Of a stretch of 64,000 nucleotides of DNA, positions 17,364-25,303 are shown piece by piece. The notes under the pieces are model-generated. The model was given only the letters and a program-made list of their open reading frames with translations, did not search any database and was not told the origin of the DNA. This stretch comes from Streptomyces paradoxus. Its GTDB lineage: Bacteria > Actinomycetota > Actinomycetes > Streptomycetales > Streptomycetaceae. The translations under genes and the position numbers were made by a program. Positions within the stretch are counted from its first letter, which is position 1; each line of letters starts with the position of its first letter. The DNA is taken from assembly GCF_014202475.1 (NCBI RefSeq), contig NZ_JACHGV010000012.1, positions 124,001-188,000 on the forward strand. The letters run 5' to 3'.

Positions 17364-18539
17364 ATGCGCAGAACCGCTCTCCTCGCGGCCTCGGCCGCCC
17401 TCGTCGCCGGTGTCCTGGCCTGGCCCGCCGGCGCCGCCCCCAGTGCTCCCGGTACCTTCGTCCACCCCGGAGTCACCGTCTCCCGGAGCCAGTTGGACTT
17501 CGTCCGGTCCAAGGTCAACGCCGGCGCCCAGCCCTGGAAGGGCGCCTTCGACCAGATGACGGCGAGCAAGTACGCCGACCTGAACCGCACGCCCAGGCCC
17601 CGGGCGGTCGTCGAGTGCGGTTCGTACTCCAACCCCAACCACGGCTGCACGGACGAGCGCGAGGACGCCATCGCCGCGTACACCCATGCGCTCGCCTGGT
17701 ACATCACCCGCGACGACCGGCACGCCCGCAAGGCGATCGAGCTGATGGACGCCTGGTCCGCCGTGATCCGCGACCACACCAACAGCAACGCGCCCCTGCA
17801 GACCGGCTGGGCCGGCTCCTCCTGGCCCCGGGCCGCCGAGATCATCAAGCACACCTACACCGGGAACTGGGCGAACTCCGGCCGCTTCGCCACCATGCTC
17901 CGCACCGTCTACCTGCCCGAGATCATCAACGGCTCTCACTCCAACGGGAACTGGGAGCTGTCGATGATGGAGGCCGCCGTCGGCATCTCCGTCTTCCTGG
18001 AGGACAAGGCGTCGTACGACAAGGCCATGGCGAAGTTCCGGACCCGGACGGCCGCCTACATCTACCTGGAGTCCGACGGGGCCCTGCCGAAGACCGTGCC
18101 GAGCCAGAACCTGAACACCCGCGAGAAGGTCGTCAAGTACTGGCAGGGGCAGTCGACCTTCGTCAACGGACTCAGCCAGGAGACCTGCCGCGACTTCACG
18201 CACACCGGCTACGGCCTCTCGGCCGTCTCGCACGTCGCCGAGACCAGCCGCATCCAGGGGCAGGACCTCTACGGCACCGACGTGGGCGAGCGGCTGCGGC
18301 ACGGGCTCGGCTTCCACGCCAGGTACCAGCTCGGCGCCGGTGCCGAGGGCTGGCTGTGCGGCGGCTCGCTGAAGCTCGGGCTCGGGCCGGTCTCCGAGGT
18401 CGGGAACAACGCCCTGGCCAACCGTCTCGGGCACACCATGACGAACACCGGGACGCTGACCCTGCGGAACCGCCCCGCGGGCAGCAACAACCTCTTCGTC
18501 GCCTGGGAGACCCTCACCCACGGCGACAACCCCGCCTGA
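17364..18539 (+). CDS. Secreted alginate-lyase-family protein (polysaccharide lyase)
   Basis: A 391-residue exported protein with an N-terminal Sec signal peptide (about 1-24, hydrophobic core LLAASAALVAGVLAWPAG, cleavage near AGA-AP). The rest is mostly helical, as in the (alpha/alpha) toroid of alginate-lyase-family enzymes. Segments SHSNGNWELSMMEA (about 192-205) and QETCRDFTHTGYG (about 272-284) occupy the positions of the catalytic Asn/His/Tyr residues. The substrate is likely an acidic polysaccharide but cannot be fixed. It is transcribed alone, with terminators on both sides. It interrupts the otherwise conserved block of housekeeping genes. Confidence 0.82.
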   Translation: MRRTALLAASAALVAGVLAWPAGAAPSAPGTFVHPGVTVSRSQLDFVRSKVNAGAQPWKGAFDQMTASKYADLNRTPRPRAVVECGSYSNPNHGCTDEREDAIAAYTHALAWYITRDDRHARKAIELMDAWSAVIRDHTNSNAPLQTGWAGSSWPRAAEIIKHTYTGNWANSGRFATMLRTVYLPEIINGSHSNGNWELSMMEAAVGISVFLEDKASYDKAMAKFRTRTAAYIYLESDGALPKTVPSQNLNTREKVVKYWQGQSTFVNGLSQETCRDFTHTGYGLSAVSHVAETSRIQGQDLYGTDVGERLRHGLGFHARYQLGAGAEGWLCGGSLKLGLGPVSEVGNNALANRLGHTMTNTGTLTLRNRPAGSNNLFVAWETLTHGDNPA

Positions 18540-18550
18540 CCCCCTGACCG

Positions 18551-18583
18551 GCCGGGCGCCGGGCGGGGACCCCGGCGCCCGGC
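18551..18583 (+). terminator. Terminator after the lyase gene
   Basis: A perfect 13-bp GC stem (18551-18563 with 18571-18583) and a 7-base loop lie just past the stop codon. Confidence 0.75.
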
Positions 18584-18716
18584 CCCTCCGGCGGGCCGGT
18601 CGCGTCAGGGTTCCGTCAAAGTGCGCCCCGGAGGGTGCCCGGCGCACGGATGCCGCGCTTTCCGGCCGTAGGGTCGACGCTGCGCAGTCGGCAGACCACC
18701 GGAAGACAATGAGGCC

Positions 18717-21260
18717 ATGGCACGCGGCAAGCTTCGGATCCACCTCGGTGCGGCACCGGGCGTCGGCAAGACGTACGCGATGCTGGCCGAGGCGCACCGC
18801 CGCGTCGAGCGGGGCACCGACTGCGTGGTGGCCTTCGTCGAGCACCACGGACGGCCCCGCACCGAAGTGCTGCTGCACGGCCTGGAGCAGGTGCCGCGCC
18901 GGGAACTGGAGTACCGCGGCGGCGTCTTCCCCGAGATGGACCTCGACGCCGTCCTCGCCCGCCGCCCCCAGGTCGCCCTGGTGGACGAACTCGCCCACAC
19001 CAACGTCCCCGGCTCCCGCAACGCCAAGCGCTGGCAGGACGTGGAGGAGCTGCTCGCCGCCGGGATCGACGTGATCTCGACCGTCAACATCCAGCACCTG
19101 GAGTCCCTCGGCGACGTCGTCGAGTCGATCACCGGGGTGCGGCAGCAGGAGACCGTGCCGGACGAGGTGGTACGCCGGGCCGACCAGGTCGAGCTGGTCG
19201 ACATGACGCCCCAGGCGCTGCGGCGTCGGATGGCGCACGGCAACATCTACCGGCCCGACAAGGTGGACGCCGCTCTGTCGAACCATTTCCGCCCCGGCAA
19301 CCTGACCGCCTTGCGCGAGCTGGCGCTGCTGTGGGTGGCCGACCGGGCCGACGCCTACCTGACCCGGTACCGCAGCGAGCACCGCGTGTCGAGGATCTGG
19401 GGCTCGCGCGAGCGGATCGTCGTCGGTCTGACCGGCGGGCCCGAGGGCCGCACGCTCATCCGCCGGGGCGCCCGGCTGGCCGAGAAGGGCGCGGGCGGCG
19501 AGGTGCTGGCCGTCTACATAGCCCGCAGCGACGGCCTGACCTCGGCCTCGCCGAAGGAGCTGGCGCTGCAGCGGACCCTGGTCGAGGACCTTGGCGGAAC
19601 GTTCCACCATGTCATCGGCGACGACATACCGGCCGCGCTGCTCGCCTTCGCCCGCGGCGTGAACGCCACCCAGCTCGTGCTGGGCTCCTCGCGCCGCAAG
19701 ACCTGGCAGTACGTCTTCGGGCCCGGTGTCGGAGCGACGGTGGCCCGGGAGTCCGGACCCGACCTGGACGTGCACATCGTCACCCACGACGAGGTCGCCA
19801 GGGGCCGGGGGCTGCCGGTCGCCCGGGGCGCGCGGCTCGGGCGCTCCCGGCGGGTGTGGGGCTGGATCACCGGCGTCGCCGGACCACCGCTGCTCGCCGC
19901 GCTGCTCAGCGCCGTCGACCTCGGCCTGGCCAACGACATGCTGCTGTTCCTGGCGCTGACGGTGGCGGCGGCCCTGCTCGGCGGACTGCTGCCCGCCCTG
20001 GCCTCGGCGGCGGTGGGCTCCCTGCTGCTGAACTACTTCTACACACCGCCCCTGCACCGCTTGGCCATCGCGGACCCGAAGAACATCGTCGCCCTCGTGA
20101 TCTTCGTCGCGGTCGGTGTGGCGGTCGCCTCCGTGGTCGACCTCGCCGCCCGCCGCACACATCAGGCGGCCCGGCTGCGGGCCGAGTCCGAGATCCTGTC
20201 CTTCCTCGCCGGCAACGTGCTGCGCGGCGAGACCGGGCTGGAGGACCTGCTGGAACGGGTCCGGGAGACCTTCGGCATGGAGTCGGCCGCCCTGCTGGAA
20301 CGGGCGAGCGACGTCGAGCCGTGGACCTGCGCCGGCCGCGTCGGCCGGGGCCGCCCGGTCGACCGGCCCGACCAGGCGGACGTGGACATGCCCGTCGGCG
20401 ACCGCATGGCCCTGGCGCTCACCGGCCGTGTGCTGCCCGCCGAGGACCGCCGGGTCCTGGCCGCCTTCGCCGCCCAGGCGGCCGTCGTCCTGGACCGCCG
20501 CCGGCTCCGGGAGGAAGCCGACCGGGCCCGCACGCTCGCCGAGGGCAACCGCATCCGCACGGCCCTGCTCGCCGCCGTCAGCCACGACCTGCGGACCCCC
20601 CTCGCCGGGATCAAGGCGGCGGTGACGTCCCTGCGCTCCGAGGACGTCGAGTGGTCCGAGGAGGACCGCGCCGAGCTCCTGGCGGGCATCGAGGAGGGCG
20701 CCGACCGGCTCGACCACCTCGTCGGCAACCTGCTCGACATGTCCCGGCTCCAGACCGGCACCGTCACCCCGCTGATCCGCGAGATCGACCTCGACGAGGT
20801 GGCGCCGATGGCGCTCGGCGGCGTGCCCGAGGGCAGCGCCCGCCTGGACGTGCCCGAGACGCTGCCCATGGTCGCCGTGGACCCCGGGCTGCTGGAGCGG
20901 GCGATGGCCAACCTCGTGGAGAACGCCGTCAAGTACAGTCCGCCCGGCGCGCCCGTGCTGGTCGCCGGCAGTGCGCTCGCCGACCGGGTCGAGGTGCGGA
21001 TCGTCGACCGGGGGCCGGGCGTCCCCGACGAGGCCAAGGAGCGCATCTTCGAGCCCTTCCAGCGCCACGGCGACGCCCCGCGCGGCGCGGGCGTGGGACT
21101 GGGCCTCGCGGTGGCACGGGGCTTCGCCGAGGCCATGGGCGGCACCCTGGACGCCGAGGACACCCCCGGCGGCGGGCTCACCATGGTCCTCACCCTCCGC
21201 GCGGCGGGAACCCGCCCGGAGCCCCACTCCGCGGCAGAACCCGAAAGGCAGGCCTCATGA
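18717..21260 (+). CDS. kdpD: Sensor histidine kinase KdpD
   Basis: An 847-residue sensor of potassium limitation. The N-terminal KdpD domain has the Walker A motif GAAPGVGKT at 11-19 and Walker-B-like LVDELAHTN. A universal-stress-protein-like domain follows (about 225-360). A membrane domain with four helices (about 380-475) comes next, then a GAF-like region, the H-box SHDLRTPLAG with His623, and the ATPase domain with NLVENAVKYS and GVGLGLAVA. All usual domains are complete. The response regulator gene kdpE overlaps by 4 bases. The structural genes kdpFABC are not in this window, so the pair may act at a distance or on other potassium genes nearby. Confidence 0.93.
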   Translation: MARGKLRIHLGAAPGVGKTYAMLAEAHRRVERGTDCVVAFVEHHGRPRTEVLLHGLEQVPRRELEYRGGVFPEMDLDAVLARRPQVALVDELAHTNVPGSRNAKRWQDVEELLAAGIDVISTVNIQHLESLGDVVESITGVRQQETVPDEVVRRADQVELVDMTPQALRRRMAHGNIYRPDKVDAALSNHFRPGNLTALRELALLWVADRADAYLTRYRSEHRVSRIWGSRERIVVGLTGGPEGRTLIRRGARLAEKGAGGEVLAVYIARSDGLTSASPKELALQRTLVEDLGGTFHHVIGDDIPAALLAFARGVNATQLVLGSSRRKTWQYVFGPGVGATVARESGPDLDVHIVTHDEVARGRGLPVARGARLGRSRRVWGWITGVAGPPLLAALLSAVDLGLANDMLLFLALTVAAALLGGLLPALASAAVGSLLLNYFYTPPLHRLAIADPKNIVALVIFVAVGVAVASVVDLAARRTHQAARLRAESEILSFLAGNVLRGETGLEDLLERVRETFGMESAALLERASDVEPWTCAGRVGRGRPVDRPDQADVDMPVGDRMALALTGRVLPAEDRRVLAAFAAQAAVVLDRRRLREEADRARTLAEGNRIRTALLAAVSHDLRTPLAGIKAAVTSLRSEDVEWSEEDRAELLAGIEEGADRLDHLVGNLLDMSRLQTGTVTPLIREIDLDEVAPMALGGVPEGSARLDVPETLPMVAVDPGLLERAMANLVENAVKYSPPGAPVLVAGSALADRVEVRIVDRGPGVPDEAKERIFEPFQRHGDAPRGAGVGLGLAVARGFAEAMGGTLDAEDTPGGGLTMVLTLRAAGTRPEPHSAAEPERQAS

Positions 21261-21940
21261 CCCGCGTCCTGGTGGTCGACGACGAGCCGCAGATCGTGCG
21301 CGCACTCGTGATCAACCTCAAGGCACGCACCTACGAGGTCGACGCGGCCCACGACGGTGCCACCGCCCTCCGGCTCGCCGCGACCCGCCACCCCGACGTG
21401 GTCGTCCTCGACCTCGGGCTGCCCGACATGGACGGCGTCGAGGTGATCAGGGGCCTGCGCGGCTGGACCCGGGTGCCGATCCTGGTGCTGTCCGCCCGGC
21501 ACACCTCCGACGAGAAGGTCGAGGCGCTGGACGCGGGCGCCGACGACTACGTCACCAAGCCCTTCGGCATGGACGAGCTGCTGGCCCGGCTGCGGGCCGC
21601 CGTACGCCGGGCCGAACCGGCCGGCGACGGTCCGGGCGACATGATCGTCGACACCGGCGAGTTCACCGTCGACCTGGCCGCGAAGAAGGTCAACCGGGCC
21701 GGCAAGGACGTACGCCTGACCCCCACGGAGTGGCACCTGCTGGAGGTCCTCGTGCGCAACAGCGGACGCCTGGTGGGGCAGAAGCAGCTGCTCCAGGAGG
21801 TGTGGGGGCCGTCGTACGGGACGGAGACGAACTATCTGCGCGTGTACATGGCGCAGTTGCGGCGGAAGCTGGAGGCGGACCCCTCGCACCCGAAGCACTT
21901 CGTCACCGAGCCGGGGATGGGCTATCGCTTCGAGAAGTGA
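21257..21940 (+). CDS. kdpE: Response regulator KdpE (OmpR family)
   Basis: A 227-residue response regulator: receiver domain with DDE at 8-10, phospho-acceptor Asp52 in VVVLDLGLPDMDG and Lys in VTKPF; the winged-helix effector domain (about 130-227) ends GMGYRFEK. The ATG overlaps the kdpD stop (ATGA), so the two are translationally coupled. In other bacteria it activates kdpFABC under low K+. The target here is unknown; the neighbouring RCK and permease genes are reasonable candidates, by inference only. Confidence 0.92.
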   Translation: MTRVLVVDDEPQIVRALVINLKARTYEVDAAHDGATALRLAATRHPDVVVLDLGLPDMDGVEVIRGLRGWTRVPILVLSARHTSDEKVEALDAGADDYVTKPFGMDELLARLRAAVRRAEPAGDGPGDMIVDTGEFTVDLAAKKVNRAGKDVRLTPTEWHLLEVLVRNSGRLVGQKQLLQEVWGPSYGTETNYLRVYMAQLRRKLEADPSHPKHFVTEPGMGYRFEK

Positions 21941-22003
21941 GGGGTATCGCTTCGGGAATCAGGCTCCTCGCCCTTCGTCAGTACGCCCCGGTACGCTTCA
22001 GAT

Positions 22004-22402
22004 ATGAGTGCTGTCCCTCGTTCCGAAAAGCCGGCGGGCCGTTTCCGGCGCATGCTCGACCGGCTCTCCTCGTCGCAGGAGGACCTGGAGTCCGAGGAAC
22101 TGCGCGAAGACAGCGAGACGGCCGGCTGCACCCGGATCGGAGACTGCCAGGACCGCCAGATAGTGACGGTTACTGGTACCTTGCGCACGGTCACCCTTCG
22201 GCCGCGTGCGGGAGTCCCGGCCCTGGAGGCCGAGCTGTTCGACGGCTCCGCCGCGCTGGACGTGGTCTGGCTCGGCAGGCGCTCCATCGTGGGGATAGAG
22301 CCGGGACGCAAGCTGATCGCGTCGGGCCGGATCTCGATGAGCCGGGGCCGCCGGGTGCTGTTCAATCCCAAGTACGAACTGAGACCCCTCGGACGGGAGT
22401 AG
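22004..22402 (+). CDS. OB-fold nucleic-acid-binding domain protein
   Basis: A 132-residue protein. The first ~40 residues are basic then acidic and probably flexible. Residues about 45-130 form an OB-fold of five strands (IVTVTGTLRTVTLRP, LEAELFDGSAALDVVWLG, KLIASGRISMSRGRRVLFNPKYEL). It resembles the anticodon-binding or RecG-wedge type of OB domain. An equivalent gene precedes a DUF3159 gene in Mycobacterium as well (Rv2694c-Rv2693c, recalled). Nucleic-acid binding is inferred from the fold only. The DUF3159 gene starts 3 bp later. Confidence 0.82.
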   Translation: MSAVPRSEKPAGRFRRMLDRLSSSQEDLESEELREDSETAGCTRIGDCQDRQIVTVTGTLRTVTLRPRAGVPALEAELFDGSAALDVVWLGRRSIVGIEPGRKLIASGRISMSRGRRVLFNPKYELRPLGRE

Positions 22403-22405
22403 CCG

Positions 22406-23137
22406 GTGACGTCGCTCGACAAGCCGACCGAAGAGACATCTGCGGACGACGCCCGGGCGGTGACCGAGGCCGCCCTGTTCGAGGCGTTCGGCGGCGTGCG
22501 GGGCATGGTGGAGACGGTGCTGCCCGGCCTCCTCTTCGTCACCATCTACACGATCAACAAGGACCTGCACCTGTCGGCGATCGCGGCGCTGGCCGTGTCG
22601 CTGGTGCTGGTCGTGGTCCGGCTGGTGATGAAGGACACCGTCAAGCACGCCTTCAGCGGAGTCTTCGGCGTGGCCTTCGGTGTCGTCTTCGCGATGATGA
22701 CCGGCAACGCCAAGGACTTCTACCTGCCCGGCATGCTCTACACGCTGGGCCTGGGCCTCGCCTACATCATCACCACCCTGTGCGGGGTGCCGCTGATCGG
22801 GCTGATCCTCGGCCCGGTCTTCAAGGAGAACCTCTCCTGGCGCACGCGCAACCCCGGCCGCAAGAAGGCCTACGCGAAGGCCAGCTACGCGTGGGGCGCG
22901 ATCCTGCTCGCCAAGTGCGCGATCCTCTTCCCGCTGTACTGGTGGGCCGACACCACCCAGCTGGGCTGGGTCCTGGTCGCCCTGAAGATCCCGCCGTTCC
23001 TCCTCGCGGTGTACCTGACGTGGGTGTTCCTCGCGAAGGCGCCCGCGCCGATCGACGTGTTCGCCGAGATGGAGGCCGAGGAGAAGGCCGCCGAGGAACG
23101 CGAGCGGCAGGCCGCCGCCCGGTCCGCGGAGCAGTGA
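22406..23137 (+). CDS. DUF3159 family integral membrane protein
   Basis: A 243-residue membrane protein with about six hydrophobic helices: three between residues 38 and 95, one near 103-135, and two near 165-215. A charged coiled tail (EMEAEEKAAEERERQ) ends it. Short conserved elements such as GGVRGMVETVLPGLLFV fit DUF3159. Function is unknown. The GTG at 22406 follows the OB-fold stop by 3 bp. Its constant association with TrkA-type genes suggests an ion- or envelope-related role, by inference. Confidence 0.85.
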   Translation: MTSLDKPTEETSADDARAVTEAALFEAFGGVRGMVETVLPGLLFVTIYTINKDLHLSAIAALAVSLVLVVVRLVMKDTVKHAFSGVFGVAFGVVFAMMTGNAKDFYLPGMLYTLGLGLAYIITTLCGVPLIGLILGPVFKENLSWRTRNPGRKKAYAKASYAWGAILLAKCAILFPLYWWADTTQLGWVLVALKIPPFLLAVYLTWVFLAKAPAPIDVFAEMEAEEKAAEERERQAAARSAEQ

Positions 23138-23157
23138 ACCTCCGGCGCTGACGGAAA

Positions 23158-23195
23158 CGGAAGGGGCGTCCCGAGCACTCGGGACGCCCCTTCCG
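23158..23195. terminator. Strong convergent terminator
   Basis: An 18-bp perfect inverted repeat (23158-23175 with 23178-23195) leaves only two unpaired bases, so the effective loop is slightly larger. It separates the DUF3159 gene from the converging TrkA operon. Confidence 0.85.
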
Positions 23196-23211
23196 CTTGT
23201 CCGGAGACCGC

Positions 23212-23886
23212 TCAGCTCGCCGTGGTCCGCCGCACCGACAGCAGGTCCTCCAGCTGCTCCTCACGGGCCTGCGCCGCAACGAAGAGGAGTTCGTCGCCGG
23301 CCTCCAGGGAGTCCTCCCGGGAGGGCGTCAGCACGCGGTTGCCGCGGATGATCGTCACCAGGGACGTGTCCTGCGGCCACTCGACGTCGCCGACCTGCGT
23401 GCCGGCCAGGGCCGACTCCTCCGGCAGGGTCAGCTCGACCAGGTTGGCGTCGCCGTGGCTGAAGCGGAGCAGGCGGACCAGGTCGCCCACGCTCACCGCC
23501 TCCTCGACCAGGGCCGACATCAGACGCGGGGTGGAGACGGCCACGTCCACGCCCCAGGACTCGTTGAACAACCACTCGTTCTTGGGATTGTTCACGCGGG
23601 CGACGACGCGCGGGACGCCGTACTCCGTCTTGGCGAGGAGCGAGACGACCAGGTTGACCTTGTCGTCGCCGGTCGCCGCGATCACGACGTTGCAGCGCTG
23701 GAGCGCCGCCTCGTCCAGGGACGTGATCTCACAGGCGTCGGCGAGCAGCCACTCGGCCTGCGGGACGCGCTCGACCGAGATGGCGGTCGGCGCCTTGTCG
23801 ATCAGCAGGACCTCGTGGCCGTTCTCCAGCAGTTCGCCCGCGATCGAGCGGCCGACGGCGCCGGCTCCGGCAATGGCGACCCTCAT
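23212..23886 (-). CDS. TrkA-family potassium uptake regulatory protein (second of pair)
   Basis: A 224-residue RCK protein: Rossmann RCK-N domain starting MRVAIAGAGAVGRSIA with the GxGxxG nucleotide site and an acidic residue after strand 2 (LLIDK), then an RCK-C domain (about 140-215). Such proteins bind NAD(H) or nucleotides and gate Trk/Ktr-type potassium channels from the cytoplasm. The start codon overlaps the stop of the upstream TrkA gene by one base. In Mycobacterium the pair is called ceoB/ceoC (recalled). No TrkH channel gene is in the window; the KimA-like permease next door is a possible partner. Confidence 0.9.
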   Translation of the reverse strand: MRVAIAGAGAVGRSIAGELLENGHEVLLIDKAPTAISVERVPQAEWLLADACEITSLDEAALQRCNVVIAATGDDKVNLVVSLLAKTEYGVPRVVARVNNPKNEWLFNESWGVDVAVSTPRLMSALVEEAVSVGDLVRLLRFSHGDANLVELTLPEESALAGTQVGDVEWPQDTSLVTIIRGNRVLTPSREDSLEAGDELLFVAAQAREEQLEDLLSVRRTTAS

Positions 23887-24557
23887 CAGTGACCGCCCTC
23901 CTGTTCGGGACCCTTGGCGAACGCCGCCTCGACCTTGTCGACCTCGTCGGTGCGCATCATCACGTGCACCAGGTCGCCCTCCTGCAGCACCGTCTGCGAG
24001 GTGGGCAGGACCGCCTCGCCGAGCCGGGTCAGGAACGCGACGCGCACGCCCGTCTCCTCCTGGATGCGGCTGATCTTGTGGCCGACCCAGGCGGTGGAGG
24101 TGTGCACCTCGGCGAGCTGGACACCGCCGGTGGGGTCGCGCCACAGCGGCTCGGCGCCGGAGGGCAGCAGACGCCGCAGCATCTGGTCGGCCGTCCAGCG
24201 GACGGTCGCGACGGTGGGGATGCCCAGGCGCTGGTAGACCTCCGCGCGGCGGGGGTCGTAGATGCGGGCGGCGACGTTCTCGATGCCGAACATCTCGCGG
24301 GCCACACGAGCGGCGATGATGTTGGAGTTGTCACCGCTGGAGACGGCGGCGAAGGCGCCGGCCTCCTCGATGCCCGCCTCGCGCAGAGTGTCCTGGTCGA
24401 AGCCGACGCCCGTGACGCGGCGGCCGCCGAACCCCGAGCCCAGCCTGCGGAAGGCGGTGGGGTCCTGGTCGACCACGGCGACCGTGTGCCCCTGTTGCTC
24501 CAGGTTCTGGGCCAGCGCGGAACCCACCCTGCCGCAACCCATGATGACGATGTGCAT
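23886..24557 (-). CDS. TrkA-family potassium uptake regulatory protein (first of pair)
   Basis: A 223-residue RCK protein with N-terminal MHIVIMGCGRVGSALA, GxGxxG and VAVVDQDP for nucleotide binding. A C-terminal RCK-C domain runs from about residue 140 (GVQLAEVHTS onward). It differs clearly from its partner, so the two probably form a hetero-octameric ring or regulate different channels. Start and stop arrangement show translational coupling with the downstream copy. Upstream DNA (24558 on) contains TATACG in promoter-like position on the minus strand. Confidence 0.9.
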   Translation of the reverse strand: MHIVIMGCGRVGSALAQNLEQQGHTVAVVDQDPTAFRRLGSGFGGRRVTGVGFDQDTLREAGIEEAGAFAAVSSGDNSNIIAARVAREMFGIENVAARIYDPRRAEVYQRLGIPTVATVRWTADQMLRRLLPSGAEPLWRDPTGGVQLAEVHTSTAWVGHKISRIQEETGVRVAFLTRLGEAVLPTSQTVLQEGDLVHVMMRTDEVDKVEAAFAKGPEQEGGH

Positions 24558-24825
24558 GGCCTCACACCACGCTTCCCGCAGACCTTCCGGCCTGCGTCAG
24601 TGTTCTGCTCATGTCTCTCTCTCGGCTCGCCGGGCAGCACTTCGCGGCCTTCTGTGCGGGCCGCCAGGCACCATCATGCCGGGGAACGCCGGGAGTGATC
24701 CCCTTCGGTGCCCGCCCGCCCGGCCGATCGCCTGTGTCCAACGTATAGGCAAGGCCGCGGGAGCCCACCAGGGCCCTCGGGTGCGGCGGGGGGACCGAGG
24801 CCGGCCAGCTCACCGGGCCTCCTTG

Positions 24826-25008
24826 TGTTCGCCGGCCGCCTCGGGAGAGCGAGTCGACCATGAGCGCCCCGCCCACGAGGATGCCGAAGGCCACCCGGAG
24901 CGCCAGGGTGTAGCCCTGTACCGTCCCTGTGTCGGCGGCGTCCGTGCCGTTCCCGTGGTCCTCGAGGTACGACGTGGTGACACTCGTGGCGCTGCATTTC
25001 CCGTACTG
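24826..25008 (-). pseudogene. Possible remnant of the 3' end of a DHA2-type MFS transporter gene
   Basis: In one minus-strand frame the DNA reads SATSVTTSYLEDHGNG, then GYTLALRVAFGILVGGALMV. This resembles the last periplasmic loop and final transmembrane helix of EmrB/QacA-type drug transporters. There is no start, no earlier helices and no ribosome binding site; a separate 40-residue gene occupies the position where the rest should be. The match is by eye only. The remaining DNA to 24558 holds nothing I can support apart from the trkA promoter area. Confidence 0.3.
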
Positions 25009-25131
25009 CTAGGGCCGCGCCCCGGGCGACACGTCCTTGCGGCGGCTGATGCTGCGGAAGCTCGCCAGGGTCAGGATCCCGAGGGCGACGAGGGTGGCCG
25101 CGGCGCCGATCAACTGGGCGGGCGTGTGCAT
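25009..25131 (-). CDS. Small single-pass membrane protein (40 aa)
   Basis: ATG at 25131 preceded by a near-perfect GGAGG ribosome binding site (25136-25140 on the plus coordinates) opens a 40-codon frame ending in TAG. The product has one hydrophobic helix (about residues 6-24, QLIGAAATLVALGILTLAS), then a basic stretch FRSISRRK, giving a clear positive-inside topology. No family is recognised. It lies between the TrkA operon and the divergent APC permease gene, so it could be a small subunit or regulator of potassium transport, but this is speculation. Confidence 0.6.
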   Translation of the reverse strand: MHTPAQLIGAAATLVALGILTLASFRSISRRKDVSPGARP

Positions 25132-25289
25132 GGGACCTCCAGGGGCGGCGACGGGCGGGGCTCAGTCATATAGGCATGGGAAGCGGGTGACCTGCGGAAT
25201 CCCCAGCCGCACAGGCCTCTGAATTCACTCGGAGAGCAGAGGGAACGCCGATGGGGGGTGGCGGGTGGGCGCCTCCGCAATCGAACGCC

Positions 25290-25295
25290 TACGAT
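25290..25295 (+). promoter_or_regulatory. Probable -10 element for a leaderless APC permease transcript
   Basis: TACGAT ends 8 bases before the GTG at 25304 and no ribosome binding site is present, as expected for transcription starting at the start codon. It supports 25304 over the upstream GTG at 25265. Confidence 0.45.
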
Positions 25296-25303
25296 CCTCT
25301 GTT

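Noticed and set aside
17334-21227. A very long open frame on the minus strand opposite the lyase and kdpD genes
   Set aside because: Its product is Gly/Arg/Val-rich with no domain, and the plus strand encodes clear proteins. Long antisense frames arise from high third-position GC.
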